From: Pseudarthrobacter phenanthrenivorans
GTDB taxonomy: Bacteria > Actinomycetota > Actinomycetes > Actinomycetales > Micrococcaceae
Length of the DNA stretch: 64,000 bases
Assembly: GCF_000813845.1 (NCBI RefSeq)
Contig: NZ_JWTB01000022.1
Location: forward strand, 36,423 to 100,422
Reading direction: 5' to 3'
Notes under the pieces: model-generated
Database searches by the model: none
The model's input: only the letters and a program-made list of their open reading frames with translations
Told to the model about the DNA's origin: nothing
Made by a program: the position numbers and the translations under genes
Shown: positions 9,347 to 17,886 of the stretch, in pieces
How the letters are laid out: every line of letters begins with the position of its first letter
Position numbering within the stretch: position 1 is the stretch's first letter

Positions 9347-10753
9347 TTAGACCATCGTGAGCACCATCCCGGGCTCGGCCAGGATGGCTCCGACGTCGGC
9401 CAGGAACCGCGAACCCTGCTCCCCGTCCACCAGGCGGTGGTCGAAGGACAGGCTCAGCGTGAGCACCTGGCGCAGCGCCACCTCGCCGCGGTATTCCCAC
9501 GGAAGGGTCCGGACTGCACCCAGGCCCAGGATGGCGGCCTCGCCGGGATTGAGGATGGGGGTGCCGGCGTCGATGCCGAAGACGCCGATGTTGGTGATGG
9601 AGATGGTGCCGCCGGACAGATCTGCTGGGGCCGTCTTTCCGGCCCGCGCGGTTTCCGCGAGCGCCGTCAGGGCCTGGGCCAGCTCAGGGAGCGCCAGCGC
9701 GTCAGCGTCCTTGACATTGGGAACGGTGAGTCCCCTCGGCGTGGCGGCCGCGATACCCAGGTTCACGTAGTTGAAGGTGATGATTTCCTGGTTTCCCTCG
9801 TCCCAGCGCGAGTTCAGGGCCGGGTTGCGGCGCAGGGCGATGAGGACTGCCTTGGCCGCGAGCGTCAACGGGGTGAGTTTGATGCCCGCGAACGCCCTGC
9901 TGTTCTTGAGTGTGGCCAGCAGCTCGAGGCTCGGCGTGACGTCCACGGTGAGGAACTCGGTGGCGTGCGGCGCGGTGAACGCGCTGTGCACCATCGCCGC
10001 GGCGGTGTGTTTGCGCACGCCCTTGATGGGGGTCCGCGTCTCCCGCGCACCGGGGCGGGTTGCAACGTCTTTCGGCGCCGGTCCGGCCGCGGGCGCCGGT
10101 CCTTCCGGCTGTCCGGCGAACCCCTGGACGTCATCGCGGGTGATGAGGCCGCCCGGGCCGGTGCCGCGGACCTGGGCCAGGTCCAGGCCGAGGTCCTTGG
10201 CCAGCTTGCGGACCGGAGGCGTGGACCGCGGACGTTCCACGGGCTTGGTGTCGACGAGCTCAGCCACCGGGGAGCTGATTACCGCGGGCTTGGTGCCGGC
10301 GGGCTCGACCGTCGGGGAGCTGGTTCCGGCAGGCGCGGCCGCCGGCGCAAAATTCCTGGGCCGGCGGGCCGGCCGGCCGGCCGCTTCAACGACCGCGCCG
10401 TACCCCACCAGATTCGGTTCCCTCTTCGGCGTTACCGCAGTGGACTCCCCTTCCCCGGCCGCCAAGCCGGCGGACGGCTGCGACGGTGACGCCCCGGCGT
10501 CGTCCGGAACTTCGAAGGAGACGATCGGCTTGCCCACCTCCACCACGGACCCGGGCTGTTCGTGGAGCTCCTTGATGACCCCGGCGAACGGTGACGGCAG
10601 TTCCACCACGGCTTTGGCGGTTTCAACTTCGGCGATGACCTGGTTCAGGCTGACGGTGTCGCCAACGTCCACTTTCCAGCTGAGGATTTCTGACTCGGTG
10701 AGTCCCTCGCCCAGGTCCGGGAGGCGGAATTCCTTGATCATGGTGGCACTCAT
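9347..10753 (-). CDS. bkdC: Branched-chain 2-oxoacid dehydrogenase E2 (dihydrolipoamide acyltransferase)
   Basis: A 468-residue E2 component. Order: lipoyl domain (residues 1-80, lipoyl lysine K47 in EVETAKAVVEL), a Pro/Ala-rich linker, the E1/E3-binding domain (RKLAKDLGLDLAQVRGTGPG), a second linker, and the catalytic core ending with SFDHRLVDGEQGSRFL, whose His and Asp are catalytic. It transfers branched acyl groups to CoA, producing isovaleryl-, isobutyryl- and 2-methylbutyryl-CoA. The start overlaps the E1beta stop (ATGA). No E3 (lipoamide dehydrogenase) gene is in the window. Neighbouring leucine and valine genes favour BCKDH over pyruvate dehydrogenase. Confidence 0.9.
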   Translation of the reverse strand: MSATMIKEFRLPDLGEGLTESEILSWKVDVGDTVSLNQVIAEVETAKAVVELPSPFAGVIKELHEQPGSVVEVGKPIVSFEVPDDAGASPSQPSAGLAAGEGESTAVTPKREPNLVGYGAVVEAAGRPARRPRNFAPAAAPAGTSSPTVEPAGTKPAVISSPVAELVDTKPVERPRSTPPVRKLAKDLGLDLAQVRGTGPGGLITRDDVQGFAGQPEGPAPAAGPAPKDVATRPGARETRTPIKGVRKHTAAAMVHSAFTAPHATEFLTVDVTPSLELLATLKNSRAFAGIKLTPLTLAAKAVLIALRRNPALNSRWDEGNQEIITFNYVNLGIAAATPRGLTVPNVKDADALALPELAQALTALAETARAGKTAPADLSGGTISITNIGVFGIDAGTPILNPGEAAILGLGAVRTLPWEYRGEVALRQVLTLSLSFDHRLVDGEQGSRFLADVGAILAEPGMVLTMV

Positions 10754-11760
10754 CCTTCCAGCCCGCTCAGGGAATTGGGGCGGCCCAGGGCACGGTCCAC
10801 GCCGTCAAGGATGCGGTCCAGGCCCGGCAGGTGGTGCATTTCCAGCTTTGAGTAGGGGTAGGGGATGTCGAAGCCGGTCACCCGGACGGGGGCGGCCTCG
10901 AGGTGGTAGAAGCACCGCTCGGTAATGCTTGCCGCAACTTCCGCGCCCAGGCCGCCGGACTGTCCGGCCTCGTGCGTCACCACCAGGCGCCCGGTCTTCC
11001 GGACGGAGGCCACCACCGGTTCGTAGTCCACGGGGGCCAGCGAGCGCAGGTCGATGACTTCGATGGAAATGCCCTCGTCCGCCGCTGCGGAGGCAGCATC
11101 CAGCGCGGTCTTGACCAAGGGCCCGTAAGCCACAAGTGTGACGTCGCGGCCGGTGGTCAATACCCGGGCCTTGTCCATGGGCAGGGCAGCATGTGAGTCA
11201 ACGGACTCGTCCACGTCACCCTTGTCGTGGTACCGGCGCTTGGGCTCGAAGTACAGGACGGGGTCGTCGCAGGCGATGGCCTGCTGGATGACGGTGTAGG
11301 CATCCTGGGGGTTCGCCACAGTCACCACGCGCAGTCCGGAGGTGTGGGTGAAATACGCTTCCGGGGATTCGGAGTGGTGTTCGGGCGAGCCAATGCCGCC
11401 ACCGAACGGGACCCTGATGGTGATGGGCATCTTCACGGCGCCGCGGGTGCGGTAGTGCAGCTTTGCCACCTGGCTGACGATCTGGTCGAACGCCGGATAG
11501 ATGAACCCATCGAACTGGATTTCCACCACGGGCCGGTATCCCCGGTAGGCCAGGCCAACGGCCGTGCCCACAATCGCGGACTCCGCCAGCGGCGTGTCCA
11601 CCACCCGGTGCGTGCCAAAGTCCTTTTGCAGGCCATCCGTCACCCGGAAGACACCACCCAGGGCACCGATGTCCTCACCCAGGAGCACCACCTTGGAGTC
11701 GTTCTCCAGCGACTTGCGCAGCCCGGCGTTGATGGCGCGGGCAAAGGTCAACTGGGTCAT
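10750..11760 (-). CDS. bkdB: Branched-chain 2-oxoacid dehydrogenase E1 beta
   Basis: A 336-residue transketolase-like E1beta subunit: TFARAINAGLRKSLE near the N-terminus, LGEDIGALGGVFRVT, FGTHRVVDTPLAESAI and PVVEIQFDGFIYPAFDQI, all typical of branched-chain E1beta. With E1alpha it decarboxylates 2-oxo acids of leucine, valine and isoleucine and acylates the lipoyl arm of E2. The ATG overlaps the E1alpha stop by one base (TGATG). The long in-frame extension upstream lies inside E1alpha and is not used. Confidence 0.92.
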   Translation of the reverse strand: MTQLTFARAINAGLRKSLENDSKVVLLGEDIGALGGVFRVTDGLQKDFGTHRVVDTPLAESAIVGTAVGLAYRGYRPVVEIQFDGFIYPAFDQIVSQVAKLHYRTRGAVKMPITIRVPFGGGIGSPEHHSESPEAYFTHTSGLRVVTVANPQDAYTVIQQAIACDDPVLYFEPKRRYHDKGDVDESVDSHAALPMDKARVLTTGRDVTLVAYGPLVKTALDAASAAADEGISIEVIDLRSLAPVDYEPVVASVRKTGRLVVTHEAGQSGGLGAEVAASITERCFYHLEAAPVRVTGFDIPYPYSKLEMHHLPGLDRILDGVDRALGRPNSLSGLEG

Positions 11761-12926
11761 CAGCGTGCACCTTCCTCGGAAACGGCTCCTGCGGGATCGC
11801 CGAAGGAGGCCAGGTAGCGGGCGTAGTGGTCCTGCTGGCGTTCCAGCCAGGAATTGGGGGTGCTGTAGACATGTTTGAAGATGTCCATGGGCTGCGGATC
11901 CGGCATGGTGGTGCATCCGCGGCGCATCTGCGCCGCAACGGTGTCGGCCTTGTCCTTGACCTGCTGCTGCAGCCCGTCGGTCAGGAGGCCCTTGCGCTCC
12001 AGGAGGGCGGCCAGCCTGGCGATGGGGTCCTTGGCGGCCCAGTCCTCGAGTTCGTTGGGATCGCGGTACCTCGTGGGGTCATCCGCCGTGGTGTGCGGGC
12101 CCATGCGGTAGCTGACGGCCTCGATGAACGTGGGTCCACCGCCCCGACGGGCCCGGTCCAGCGCGAGCCGGGTGGCAGCCATGACTGCCAGGACGTCATT
12201 GCCGTCCACCCGCAGGCTGGGGATGCCGAAGCCGGCGGCCCGGTCTGCGAGGTGGATGTGGGACTGGAGCCGCACAGGCTCGGAAATTGCCCAGTGGTTG
12301 TTGGTGCAGAAGAACACCACCGGGGCCTGGTAGCTGGCGGCGAACACCATGGCCTCGTTCACGTCGCCCTCGCTGGTGGCGCCGTCGCCGAAGTAGGTGA
12401 CCGCCACGGCGTCGGCTCCGTCATTCTGGATACCCATGGCATAGCCGGTGGCGTGCAGGGTCTGGGCGCCGATGATGATCTGCGGCGTGGCCATATTGAT
12501 GCTGTAGGGGTCCCAGCCGCCGGAGGCGTTGCCTCGCCATACCCGCAGGAGGTCGGTCAGGTCCACGCCCCGGCAGTAGGCCACGCCGTTCTCGCGGTAG
12601 CTGGAGAACACAAAATCGTCCGCCCTCAGGGCCCGTCCGGAGCCGATCTGGGCTGCCTCCTGGCCCAGGAGCGGCGGCCACAAGGCGAGTTCCCCCTGGC
12701 GTTGCAGGGCGGTGGCTTCCACGTCGATCCTGCGGATGACGGTCATGTCCTCATAGAGGGAACACAACTGTTCGTCGGTAATGTCCTTCACCCAGAGGTC
12801 GAACTCCGGATGGCTGATGCGTTCACCCGAAGGGGTGAGCAACTGGAGAAGTTCCTGTCCCGGAGCGGAATCTCCCCCGCTGTGCGGGGTTTTTGCACCG
12901 CCATGGCCCGTTTCGTCTGTAGACAC
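11760..12926 (-). CDS. bkdA: Branched-chain 2-oxoacid dehydrogenase E1 alpha
   Basis: A 388-residue thiamine-diphosphate-binding E1alpha subunit. The TPP motif is complete: GDGATSEGD followed ~25 residues on by FCTNNHWAIS. Other landmarks are WPPLLGQEAAQIGSG and the phosphorylation-loop region YRMGPHTTADDPTRY. The open frame extends far upstream over the Lrp gene; GTG at 12926 was chosen because homology begins after it and GAAGG lies 11 nt before it. An ATG ~26 codons upstream is the alternative. First gene of the E1alpha-E1beta-E2 operon, with a perfect CRP-like site ~95 bp upstream and a divergent Lrp/AsnC gene. Confidence 0.9.
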   Translation of the reverse strand: MSTDETGHGGAKTPHSGGDSAPGQELLQLLTPSGERISHPEFDLWVKDITDEQLCSLYEDMTVIRRIDVEATALQRQGELALWPPLLGQEAAQIGSGRALRADDFVFSSYRENGVAYCRGVDLTDLLRVWRGNASGGWDPYSINMATPQIIIGAQTLHATGYAMGIQNDGADAVAVTYFGDGATSEGDVNEAMVFAASYQAPVVFFCTNNHWAISEPVRLQSHIHLADRAAGFGIPSLRVDGNDVLAVMAATRLALDRARRGGGPTFIEAVSYRMGPHTTADDPTRYRDPNELEDWAAKDPIARLAALLERKGLLTDGLQQQVKDKADTVAAQMRRGCTTMPDPQPMDIFKHVYSTPNSWLERQQDHYARYLASFGDPAGAVSEEGAR

Positions 12927-13019
12927 GATTGCCGCAACCTTCGTACGTCGTTGACCGTGGTTTTGCGGGCTTTTGGCCCCTGCCGCCACCGGCCTTCCGG
13001 GCGTCATTGCCCCAGATAC

Positions 13020-13035
13020 TGTGACCCTACTCACA
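13020..13035. promoter_or_regulatory. CRP/GlxR-type site, perfect TGTGA-N6-TCACA
   Basis: TGTGACCCTACTCACA, an exact match to the CRP/GlxR consensus, between the BCKDH operon (start 12926) and the Lrp gene (start 13120). It could control either divergent transcript. Binding is inferred; the match is direct. Confidence 0.6.
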
Positions 13036-13119
13036 ACACCCAGGGGGTACAACCACTCCGGGAATTTTTGAGCAGAGTGCCCTGTCGGGCGTCCCCGCAC
13101 CGTGCTAGCGTTGCGCATT

Positions 13120-13593
13120 ATGCGAGCTTTGGATGGCACTGACACCCGCCTGCTGTCGGCGATGGCGCAGGATCCGCGGCGTACGGTGGTGGCTCTCGCC
13201 CAGAAGCTTGGCCTGTCCCGCAACACGGTCCAGGCACGCATGGCGCAGCTGGAGAAGAAGCATGTCTTCCTGTCCTTTGAACGGCGTATTAACCCGGCTG
13301 CGCTGGGGTATCCGCTGATGGCGTTCATCTCCGTCCATGTCCAGCAGCAGAAGCTTGGGCGGCTGGCGGAGGAGATCGCGGCCATCCCCGAAGTGCTGGA
13401 GGGATACGGGCTCACGGGTTCGGCGGATTTGCTGCTGCGCGTGGTGGCCCAGGATGCGGAGGACCTGTTCCGGATCAACGGCAAGATCCTGGCCTGCGAC
13501 GGAGTGGAGCGGGCTGACACCGCGCTGGCGATGGGCGAACTGATCCCCTTCCGGGTGCAGCCCCTGTTGGAGCGGGGCTCCGAAGCAGGGTAG
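13120..13593 (+). CDS. Lrp/AsnC-family regulator, probable regulator of the BCKDH operon
   Basis: A 157-residue Lrp/AsnC protein. It starts MRALDGTDTRLLSAMAQDPRR, followed by the winged helix (ALAQKLGLSRNTVQARMAQLEKK) and the ligand-binding RAM domain (LMAFISVHVQQ..., LTGSADLLLRVVAQD). Divergent from bkdA, the arrangement seen for BkdR-type activators that respond to branched-chain amino acids. ATG at 13120 was chosen; a GTG six codons upstream is possible. No ribosome-binding site is visible, but TAGCGT lies 8 nt before the ATG, as expected for a leaderless transcript. Confidence 0.88.
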   Translation: MRALDGTDTRLLSAMAQDPRRTVVALAQKLGLSRNTVQARMAQLEKKHVFLSFERRINPAALGYPLMAFISVHVQQQKLGRLAEEIAAIPEVLEGYGLTGSADLLLRVVAQDAEDLFRINGKILACDGVERADTALAMGELIPFRVQPLLERGSEAG

Positions 13594-13725
13594 GAAGGGA
13601 GCGCGCCGGGTGCGGCTGGCACGACGGCGGCGGGCAGGGTTATAGGCTGGGTGCAGTCATGCGCCGGTCCGGAAGGCCCGGGTTGGTTCGCGGCGCCGGA
13701 GCGCCAGTTCGTTGAAAGGTCCCCC

Positions 13726-14295
13726 TTGAGCAGTCCCCAGGATCCGTACCAGCGCAGTCCCCAGGATCCGTACCTGCAGGGCCGGGCGGGCTACGGGCCG
13801 CAGCAGATTCCCCCCATGCCGGAGCAGCCGGCCCCGTTCGGACTTCCGGGGGAACCGCCGCAACAGCGCAGCCGGCGGAAGCTCTGGATCATTCTTGGCA
13901 GCATTGGCGGGGTTCTGCTGCTGGTGATTATCGGCGTCGTCATCCTGGTGAACGTGGTGGGCAGCGCCACCAACCAGGCCCGGGGACTCGCGGACGACTT
14001 CACCAAGAAGGTGATCGCCGGCGATACATCCAGCGCCTACGACGAATACCTCGACCCCGCCCTGCAGAAGCAGCTTTCCCGGGAAGCGTTTGTTTCCGGG
14101 GTGCGGAGCCTGGAAATGGACAGCTCCTGCAAGCCTGCCTACAACGACCTCAAGGTTGCCACGGAGAACGGGATGAAGTCGGCGGAGGTGGTGGGCCAGA
14201 TCAGCTGCACGGGCAAGAAGGTTGACCTGGCGTACCGGTTCGAGGGCAACGACCGGCTCATGATGACGAGCATCAAACTGCGGCCTGCCTCATAA
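13726..14295 (+). CDS. Hypothetical membrane-anchored protein with extracellular DUF4878-like domain
   Basis: A 189-residue protein with a cytoplasmic Pro/Gln-rich tail (residues 1-45, containing two SPQDPY repeats), one membrane segment (KLWIILGSIGGVLLLVIIGVVILVNVV region) and a ~110-residue outer domain with two cysteines (SSCKPAY and ISCTGK) that could pair. The shape resembles actinobacterial DUF4878-like proteins of unknown role. TTG start chosen because GAAAGG lies 6 nt upstream and the longer frame has no site. The first codons contain a 24-bp direct repeat (AGTCCCCAGGATCCGTACC appears twice). Confidence 0.65.
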   Translation: MSSPQDPYQRSPQDPYLQGRAGYGPQQIPPMPEQPAPFGLPGEPPQQRSRRKLWIILGSIGGVLLLVIIGVVILVNVVGSATNQARGLADDFTKKVIAGDTSSAYDEYLDPALQKQLSREAFVSGVRSLEMDSSCKPAYNDLKVATENGMKSAEVVGQISCTGKKVDLAYRFEGNDRLMMTSIKLRPAS

Positions 14296-14449
14296 GGCGC
14301 ACCGGACGGCTCCGGCCACAATTGCAAAGGGCACTGACCTTTTTACCCATCCGCCGCGTCCAATGGTCCGAATCGCTTCCGAGGGTCCCATCCGGGGACC
14401 CCGCAGCCGGCGGGAACAATGCTCCCGCCCTTTCGGAAGGATCCGGTCC

Positions 14450-14854
14450 ATGCGCAACTCACCCAACCGCCTCGTCGCCACCATCTTCGGAGCCGTCTAC
14501 CTGCTGGTGGGACTCCTGGGCTTCGCCGTCACGTCAGGCGTCGGTTTCGTTGCCACCGAAGGCGCGAACCTCATCATCTTCGAAGTCAATCCACTGCACA
14601 ACGTCATCCACCTGGCCATCGGGGCAGCCCTGCTCTTCGCCGGCCTCCGCGGTACGGACACCGCCCGCACGGTCAATGCCAGCGTGGGCGCCGTCTACCT
14701 CCTGGTGGGCATCGTCGGCCTGTTCCTGCTGAATTCGCCGCTAAACATCATCGCCCTCAACGGTGCCGACAACGTCCTCCACCTTGCCAGCGCGGTGCTC
14801 CTCCTGGGCGTGGGCCTGTCCCTGGACAAGTCCCCGGCCACGGCCCGGGCCTAA
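14450..14854 (+). CDS. DUF4383 four-helix membrane protein
   Basis: A 134-residue integral membrane protein with four predicted helices and an internal duplication: the block GAVYLLVG occurs in helices 1 and 3, and LHNVIHLAIGAALLF resembles LHLASAVLLLG in helices 2 and 4. This matches the DUF4383 family. No function is known. A GGAAGGA site lies about 8 nt before the ATG. It is followed after 2 bp by another membrane protein gene, probably co-transcribed. Confidence 0.8.
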   Translation: MRNSPNRLVATIFGAVYLLVGLLGFAVTSGVGFVATEGANLIIFEVNPLHNVIHLAIGAALLFAGLRGTDTARTVNASVGAVYLLVGIVGLFLLNSPLNIIALNGADNVLHLASAVLLLGVGLSLDKSPATARA

Positions 14855-14856
14855 GC

Positions 14857-15546
14857 ATGGCGACCCCCGGCACGGCAGTACCCGGGACAACCGCAGCACC
14901 GGCGACGGCTGCCGCCGGGGCCGCGGCAGCACCGGACAGGACCCCGGCCAGCGCCCTCGACGTGTCCCCAGCGGCAGCCCCGGTACGGCTGCTCGCCGGC
15001 TTCGCCGGCTTTGGTGCCGGATCGGTAAACCTTGCGATCTCCTCCAGCATGTTCGCCGCGCCTGGCGCCATGGGACCCGCGCGGCTCCTGGCCGGAGTGC
15101 TGGCGGGGTTGTGGGGCGCGGCCCTGCTCGCCGGAGCCGTCGTGTTCCTGGCCAGGGAGCGGCCGGCGGGCCACTGGACCCGGTACGCCCTGTCCGGCGC
15201 GGCTGTGGTCCATCTCGCCGCCATCGCTTTCGCTGCCTCCAGAGCCTCCGCAGCCTCCGCAGCCTCCGGCCTGAGCCTGACGCAGCTCTCCGCGCTGCTG
15301 CTCACCCTGATGGCCATCGCCTCCATCGGCTGGCTCCGGCGGTCCGGGGAACGGCGGCAGCACAAGGACACTCCCCCGCAGCCCGTCGGAATGCGGCCGG
15401 GCCGGCTCCTGCTAGCAGCGTTCGCCGGCGCCGTGCTGGTGGCCGCCATAGCGACGCCGGGACTCGCCGCATCAACGGCCGGCCAGTACGCAGTACCGCA
15501 CGGTGGCCACGGCACCCCGGCACCGGGCGGCCACCACCAGCGGTAA
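14857..15546 (+). CDS. Hypothetical multi-helix membrane protein
   Basis: A 229-residue protein not recognised as a known family. After ~40 residues rich in Ala, Pro and Thr there are three to four hydrophobic segments, a charged loop (RRSGERRQHKD), another hydrophobic segment ending in a possible cleavage-like LAAS, and a His/Gly/Pro-rich tail (HGGHGTP...GGHHQR) that could bind metal. Begins 2 bp after the DUF4383 stop. Function unknown. Confidence 0.6.
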   Translation: MATPGTAVPGTTAAPATAAAGAAAAPDRTPASALDVSPAAAPVRLLAGFAGFGAGSVNLAISSSMFAAPGAMGPARLLAGVLAGLWGAALLAGAVVFLARERPAGHWTRYALSGAAVVHLAAIAFAASRASAASAASGLSLTQLSALLLTLMAIASIGWLRRSGERRQHKDTPPQPVGMRPGRLLLAAFAGAVLVAAIATPGLAASTAGQYAVPHGGHGTPAPGGHHQR

Positions 15547-15552
15547 ACCCGC

Positions 15553-15584
15553 GCCGGGGACCGGGCAGCGACCCCGGTCCCGGC
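15553..15584. terminator. GC-rich hairpin after the small membrane-protein genes
   Basis: GGACCGGG (15558-15565) pairs with CCCGGTCC (15573-15580), extended outward by GCC/GGC with a one-base bulge. It lies just after the stop at 15546 and before a second, longer hairpin. Confidence 0.5.
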
Positions 15585-15589
15585 ACCGA

Positions 15590-15643
15590 AAGAGCCTCCA
15601 TGCCGCAGTTTGGACTGCTCCAGTCCAGCGGCAGGAGGCTCTT
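15590..15643. terminator. Long nested hairpin between convergent genes
   Basis: A 54-bp inverted repeat. AAGAGCCTCC pairs with GGAGGCTCTT at the ends, TGCCGC with GCGGCA inside, and TGGACTG with CAGTCCA around a CTC loop, leaving only one short bulge (AGTT). It separates the membrane-protein genes from the converging symporter gene, so a bidirectional terminator is the simplest reading. Confidence 0.65.
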
Positions 15644-15665
15644 CACGTTGTTGCCGGTCCATCAC

Positions 15666-15721
15666 GGCCGGCGTCAGTAGGCCGGCGTCAGTAGGCCGGG
15701 TTCAGTGGGCCGGGGTCAGTG
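15666..15721. repeat. 14-bp tandem repeat overlapping a stop codon
   Basis: Four units of GGCCGGCGTCAGTA, the last two diverged. The final unit overlaps the stop codon of the symporter gene on the minus strand. Confidence 0.75.
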
Positions 15722-17332
15722 GTTCACGGCTTTTTCGGCCCCGATCCCCGTCAGTGACCGGACTTCCATCTCGGCCTGCTTGGCTGTGTCCTCCCGCTTC
15801 CGGTCCAGGGTGGTGCCCAGCCAGCCCAGGAAGAAGGCCAGCGGGATGGACACGATGCCCGGGTTGCTGAGCGGGAAGAGGGCGAAGTTGGCCCCCGGGA
15901 TCATCGAGGTCTTGGCCCCCGAGACCACCGGGGAGAACACGATGAGCAGGATGGCCGCGGCCAAGCCGCCGTACATGCTCCATACCGCGCCCTGGGTGGT
16001 GAACTTCCGCCAGAACAGCGAGTAGATGATGGTGGGCAGGTTGGCGGAGGCAGCGACGGCGAAAGCCAGTGCCACCAGGAACGCGACATTCTGGCCGTTG
16101 GCGAAGATGCCGCCCAGAATGGCCAGGATGCCGATGACCACCACGGTGCGGCGTGCCACCCGGACCTCGGTGGCGGCGTCCGCCTTGCCCTTGGCGATGA
16201 CGTTGGCGTAAATGTCATGCGCAAAGGAGGCGGCGGCCGTGATGGTCAGGCCTGCCACCACGGCGAGGATGGTGGCGAACGCCACGGCCGAGATGAAGCC
16301 CAGCAGCAGCGGTCCGCCAAGGTGGAATGCGAGCAACGGGGCGGCAGCGTTGACACCGCCGGGTGCCGATTTGATGGTGTCCGCTCCCACCAGGGCGGCA
16401 GCGCCGTAGCCCAGCACCAGGGTGAAGAGGTAGAACAGCCCGATCAGCCAGATGGACCAGACCACCGACTTGCGTGCTTCCTTGGCGGTGGGCACCGTGT
16501 AGAAGCGCATCAGCACGTGCGGCAGGGCTGCGGTGCCCAGGACCAGGGCAAGGCCCAGGGACATGAAGTCCAGCTTGGAGGTCTCGGTCTTGCCGTACTG
16601 CAGGCCGGGGTTGAGGACGGCCGGGTTGTTGGCGGTCTCCACGGCGCCGCCCAGCAGTGCCGAGAGGTTGAAGCCGTAAATGGCCAGCACCCAAAGGGTC
16701 ATGACCGCGGCGCCGGCGATCAGCAGCATGGCCTTGATGATCTGGACCCAGGTGGTGCCCTTCATGCCGCCGATGAGGACATACATGATCATCAGGGCGC
16801 CGACGACGATGATCACCAACGCCTGGCCGCCCCAGTCGCTGATGCCCAGCAGGAGGGAGATCAGGCTGCCTGCGCCGGCCATTTGGGCCAGCAGGTAGAA
16901 GAAGCAGACGGCGAGGGTGGAAATGGCGGCGGCGATCCGGACGGGGCGCTGCCTCAGCCGGAAGGAGAGCACGTCCGCCATGGTGAACTTGCCGGTGTTG
17001 CGCAGCAGTTCGGCCACGAGCAGCAGTGCCACCAGCCAGGCCACCAGGAAGCCGATCGAGTACATGAACCCGTCGTAGCCGTTGATGGCAATGGCGCCGG
17101 TAATGCCCAGGAAGGAGGCCGCGGACAGGTAGTCGCCGGCGATGGCGGTGCCGTTCTGCGAGCCGGTGAAGGAGCGGCCTGCTGCATAGTAGTCGGCGGC
17201 GGTCTTGTTGTTGCGGCTGGCGCGGAACACGATCACCATGGTCACGGCCACGAACAGGCCGAAGATGCCCATGTTGAGCAGGGTGGTGTCCTTGAGCGCG
17301 GCGACGTCCACCGCAGCAGGAATTGAGATCAT
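15716..17332 (-). CDS. actP: ActP-type sodium:solute (acetate/monocarboxylate) symporter
   Basis: A 538-residue member of the SSS family with about 13 membrane segments. Landmarks are AADYYAAGRSFTGSQNGTAIAGDYLSAASFLGI and LPHVLMRFYTVPTAKEARKS, both characteristic of ActP/MctC-like carriers of acetate, propionate or pyruvate. The ATG overlaps the stop of the upstream DUF485 gene (ATGA), the standard YjcH-ActP pairing. A CRP-like site and a two-component system lie just upstream. Substrate is inferred from family and pairing. Confidence 0.9.
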   Translation of the reverse strand: MISIPAAVDVAALKDTTLLNMGIFGLFVAVTMVIVFRASRNNKTAADYYAAGRSFTGSQNGTAIAGDYLSAASFLGITGAIAINGYDGFMYSIGFLVAWLVALLLVAELLRNTGKFTMADVLSFRLRQRPVRIAAAISTLAVCFFYLLAQMAGAGSLISLLLGISDWGGQALVIIVVGALMIMYVLIGGMKGTTWVQIIKAMLLIAGAAVMTLWVLAIYGFNLSALLGGAVETANNPAVLNPGLQYGKTETSKLDFMSLGLALVLGTAALPHVLMRFYTVPTAKEARKSVVWSIWLIGLFYLFTLVLGYGAAALVGADTIKSAPGGVNAAAPLLAFHLGGPLLLGFISAVAFATILAVVAGLTITAAASFAHDIYANVIAKGKADAATEVRVARRTVVVIGILAILGGIFANGQNVAFLVALAFAVAASANLPTIIYSLFWRKFTTQGAVWSMYGGLAAAILLIVFSPVVSGAKTSMIPGANFALFPLSNPGIVSIPLAFFLGWLGTTLDRKREDTAKQAEMEVRSLTGIGAEKAVNH

Positions 17333-17709
17333 TTGTTGGCTCCGCCCACTCGGTTTCCGTGCTTATCGAATTCGTGCCCCTCGATCTCCTGCCGGATCTC
17401 CGAGGCGATGGGGTCCAGTTTCCGGTTGGAGTAGTGGACGTACCAGCCGGTGATGGCGAAGGTCGAAACGAACTGGAGCAGGCCCAGGATCAGGCCGATG
17501 TTGATGTTGCCCCAGACCTTGGTGGACATGAATCCCACTGCATAGTCGGCGAGCAGCACGTAGGCGAAGTACCACAGCAGGAAGGCCACTGCCATGGGGA
17601 AAACAAAGCTGCGGTGCCGCCTGCGCAATTCCTGGAACTGCCCGGTCGACTGGACTTGTTCGAAGTCCACGGACGCCGCTGCGTCCGGAGTATGGGCATC
17701 ATTACCCAT
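17329..17709 (-). CDS. DUF485 small membrane protein, symporter partner
   Basis: A 126-residue protein with two membrane segments (FVFPMAVAFLLWYFAYVLLADY and the following IGLILGLLQFVSTFAITGWYVHY region), preceded by FQELRRRHRS, the DUF485 signature. Proteins of this family (YjcH) are co-encoded with ActP and may assist or regulate it. It overlaps the symporter start by 4 bp. A GAGGAGGAACG site precedes the ATG. Confidence 0.88.
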   Translation of the reverse strand: MGNDAHTPDAAASVDFEQVQSTGQFQELRRRHRSFVFPMAVAFLLWYFAYVLLADYAVGFMSTKVWGNINIGLILGLLQFVSTFAITGWYVHYSNRKLDPIASEIRQEIEGHEFDKHGNRVGGANK

Positions 17710-17770
17710 CGTTCCTCCTCATTGAGTTGCCGGTACACACCGGGCGGCAGGCCCGGGTGGACACCGCAGA

Positions 17771-17786
17771 TGTGACACCAATCACT
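17771..17786. promoter_or_regulatory. CRP/GlxR-type site before the symporter operon
   Basis: TGTGACACCAATCACT matches TGTGA-N6-TCACA at 9 of 10 positions. It lies 62 bp before the DUF485 start and 101 bp before the divergent sensor kinase start. Acetate uptake genes are GlxR/CRP targets in other actinobacteria, which supports the reading. Confidence 0.5.
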
Positions 17787-17886
17787 CTGCCGCCCACCGG
17801 CCTGTCCCTTCCAGAACTTCGCCGCCCACGGTCGCTCAACGGTTGCGATGCTGCGGCAAACGGCACCCCCCGCTACGCTGGGCACC

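Noticed and set aside
12927..13622. Long N-terminal extension of bkdA
   Set aside because: It runs antisense to the Lrp/AsnC gene and lacks E1alpha signatures; the GTG at 12926 is consistent with the family.
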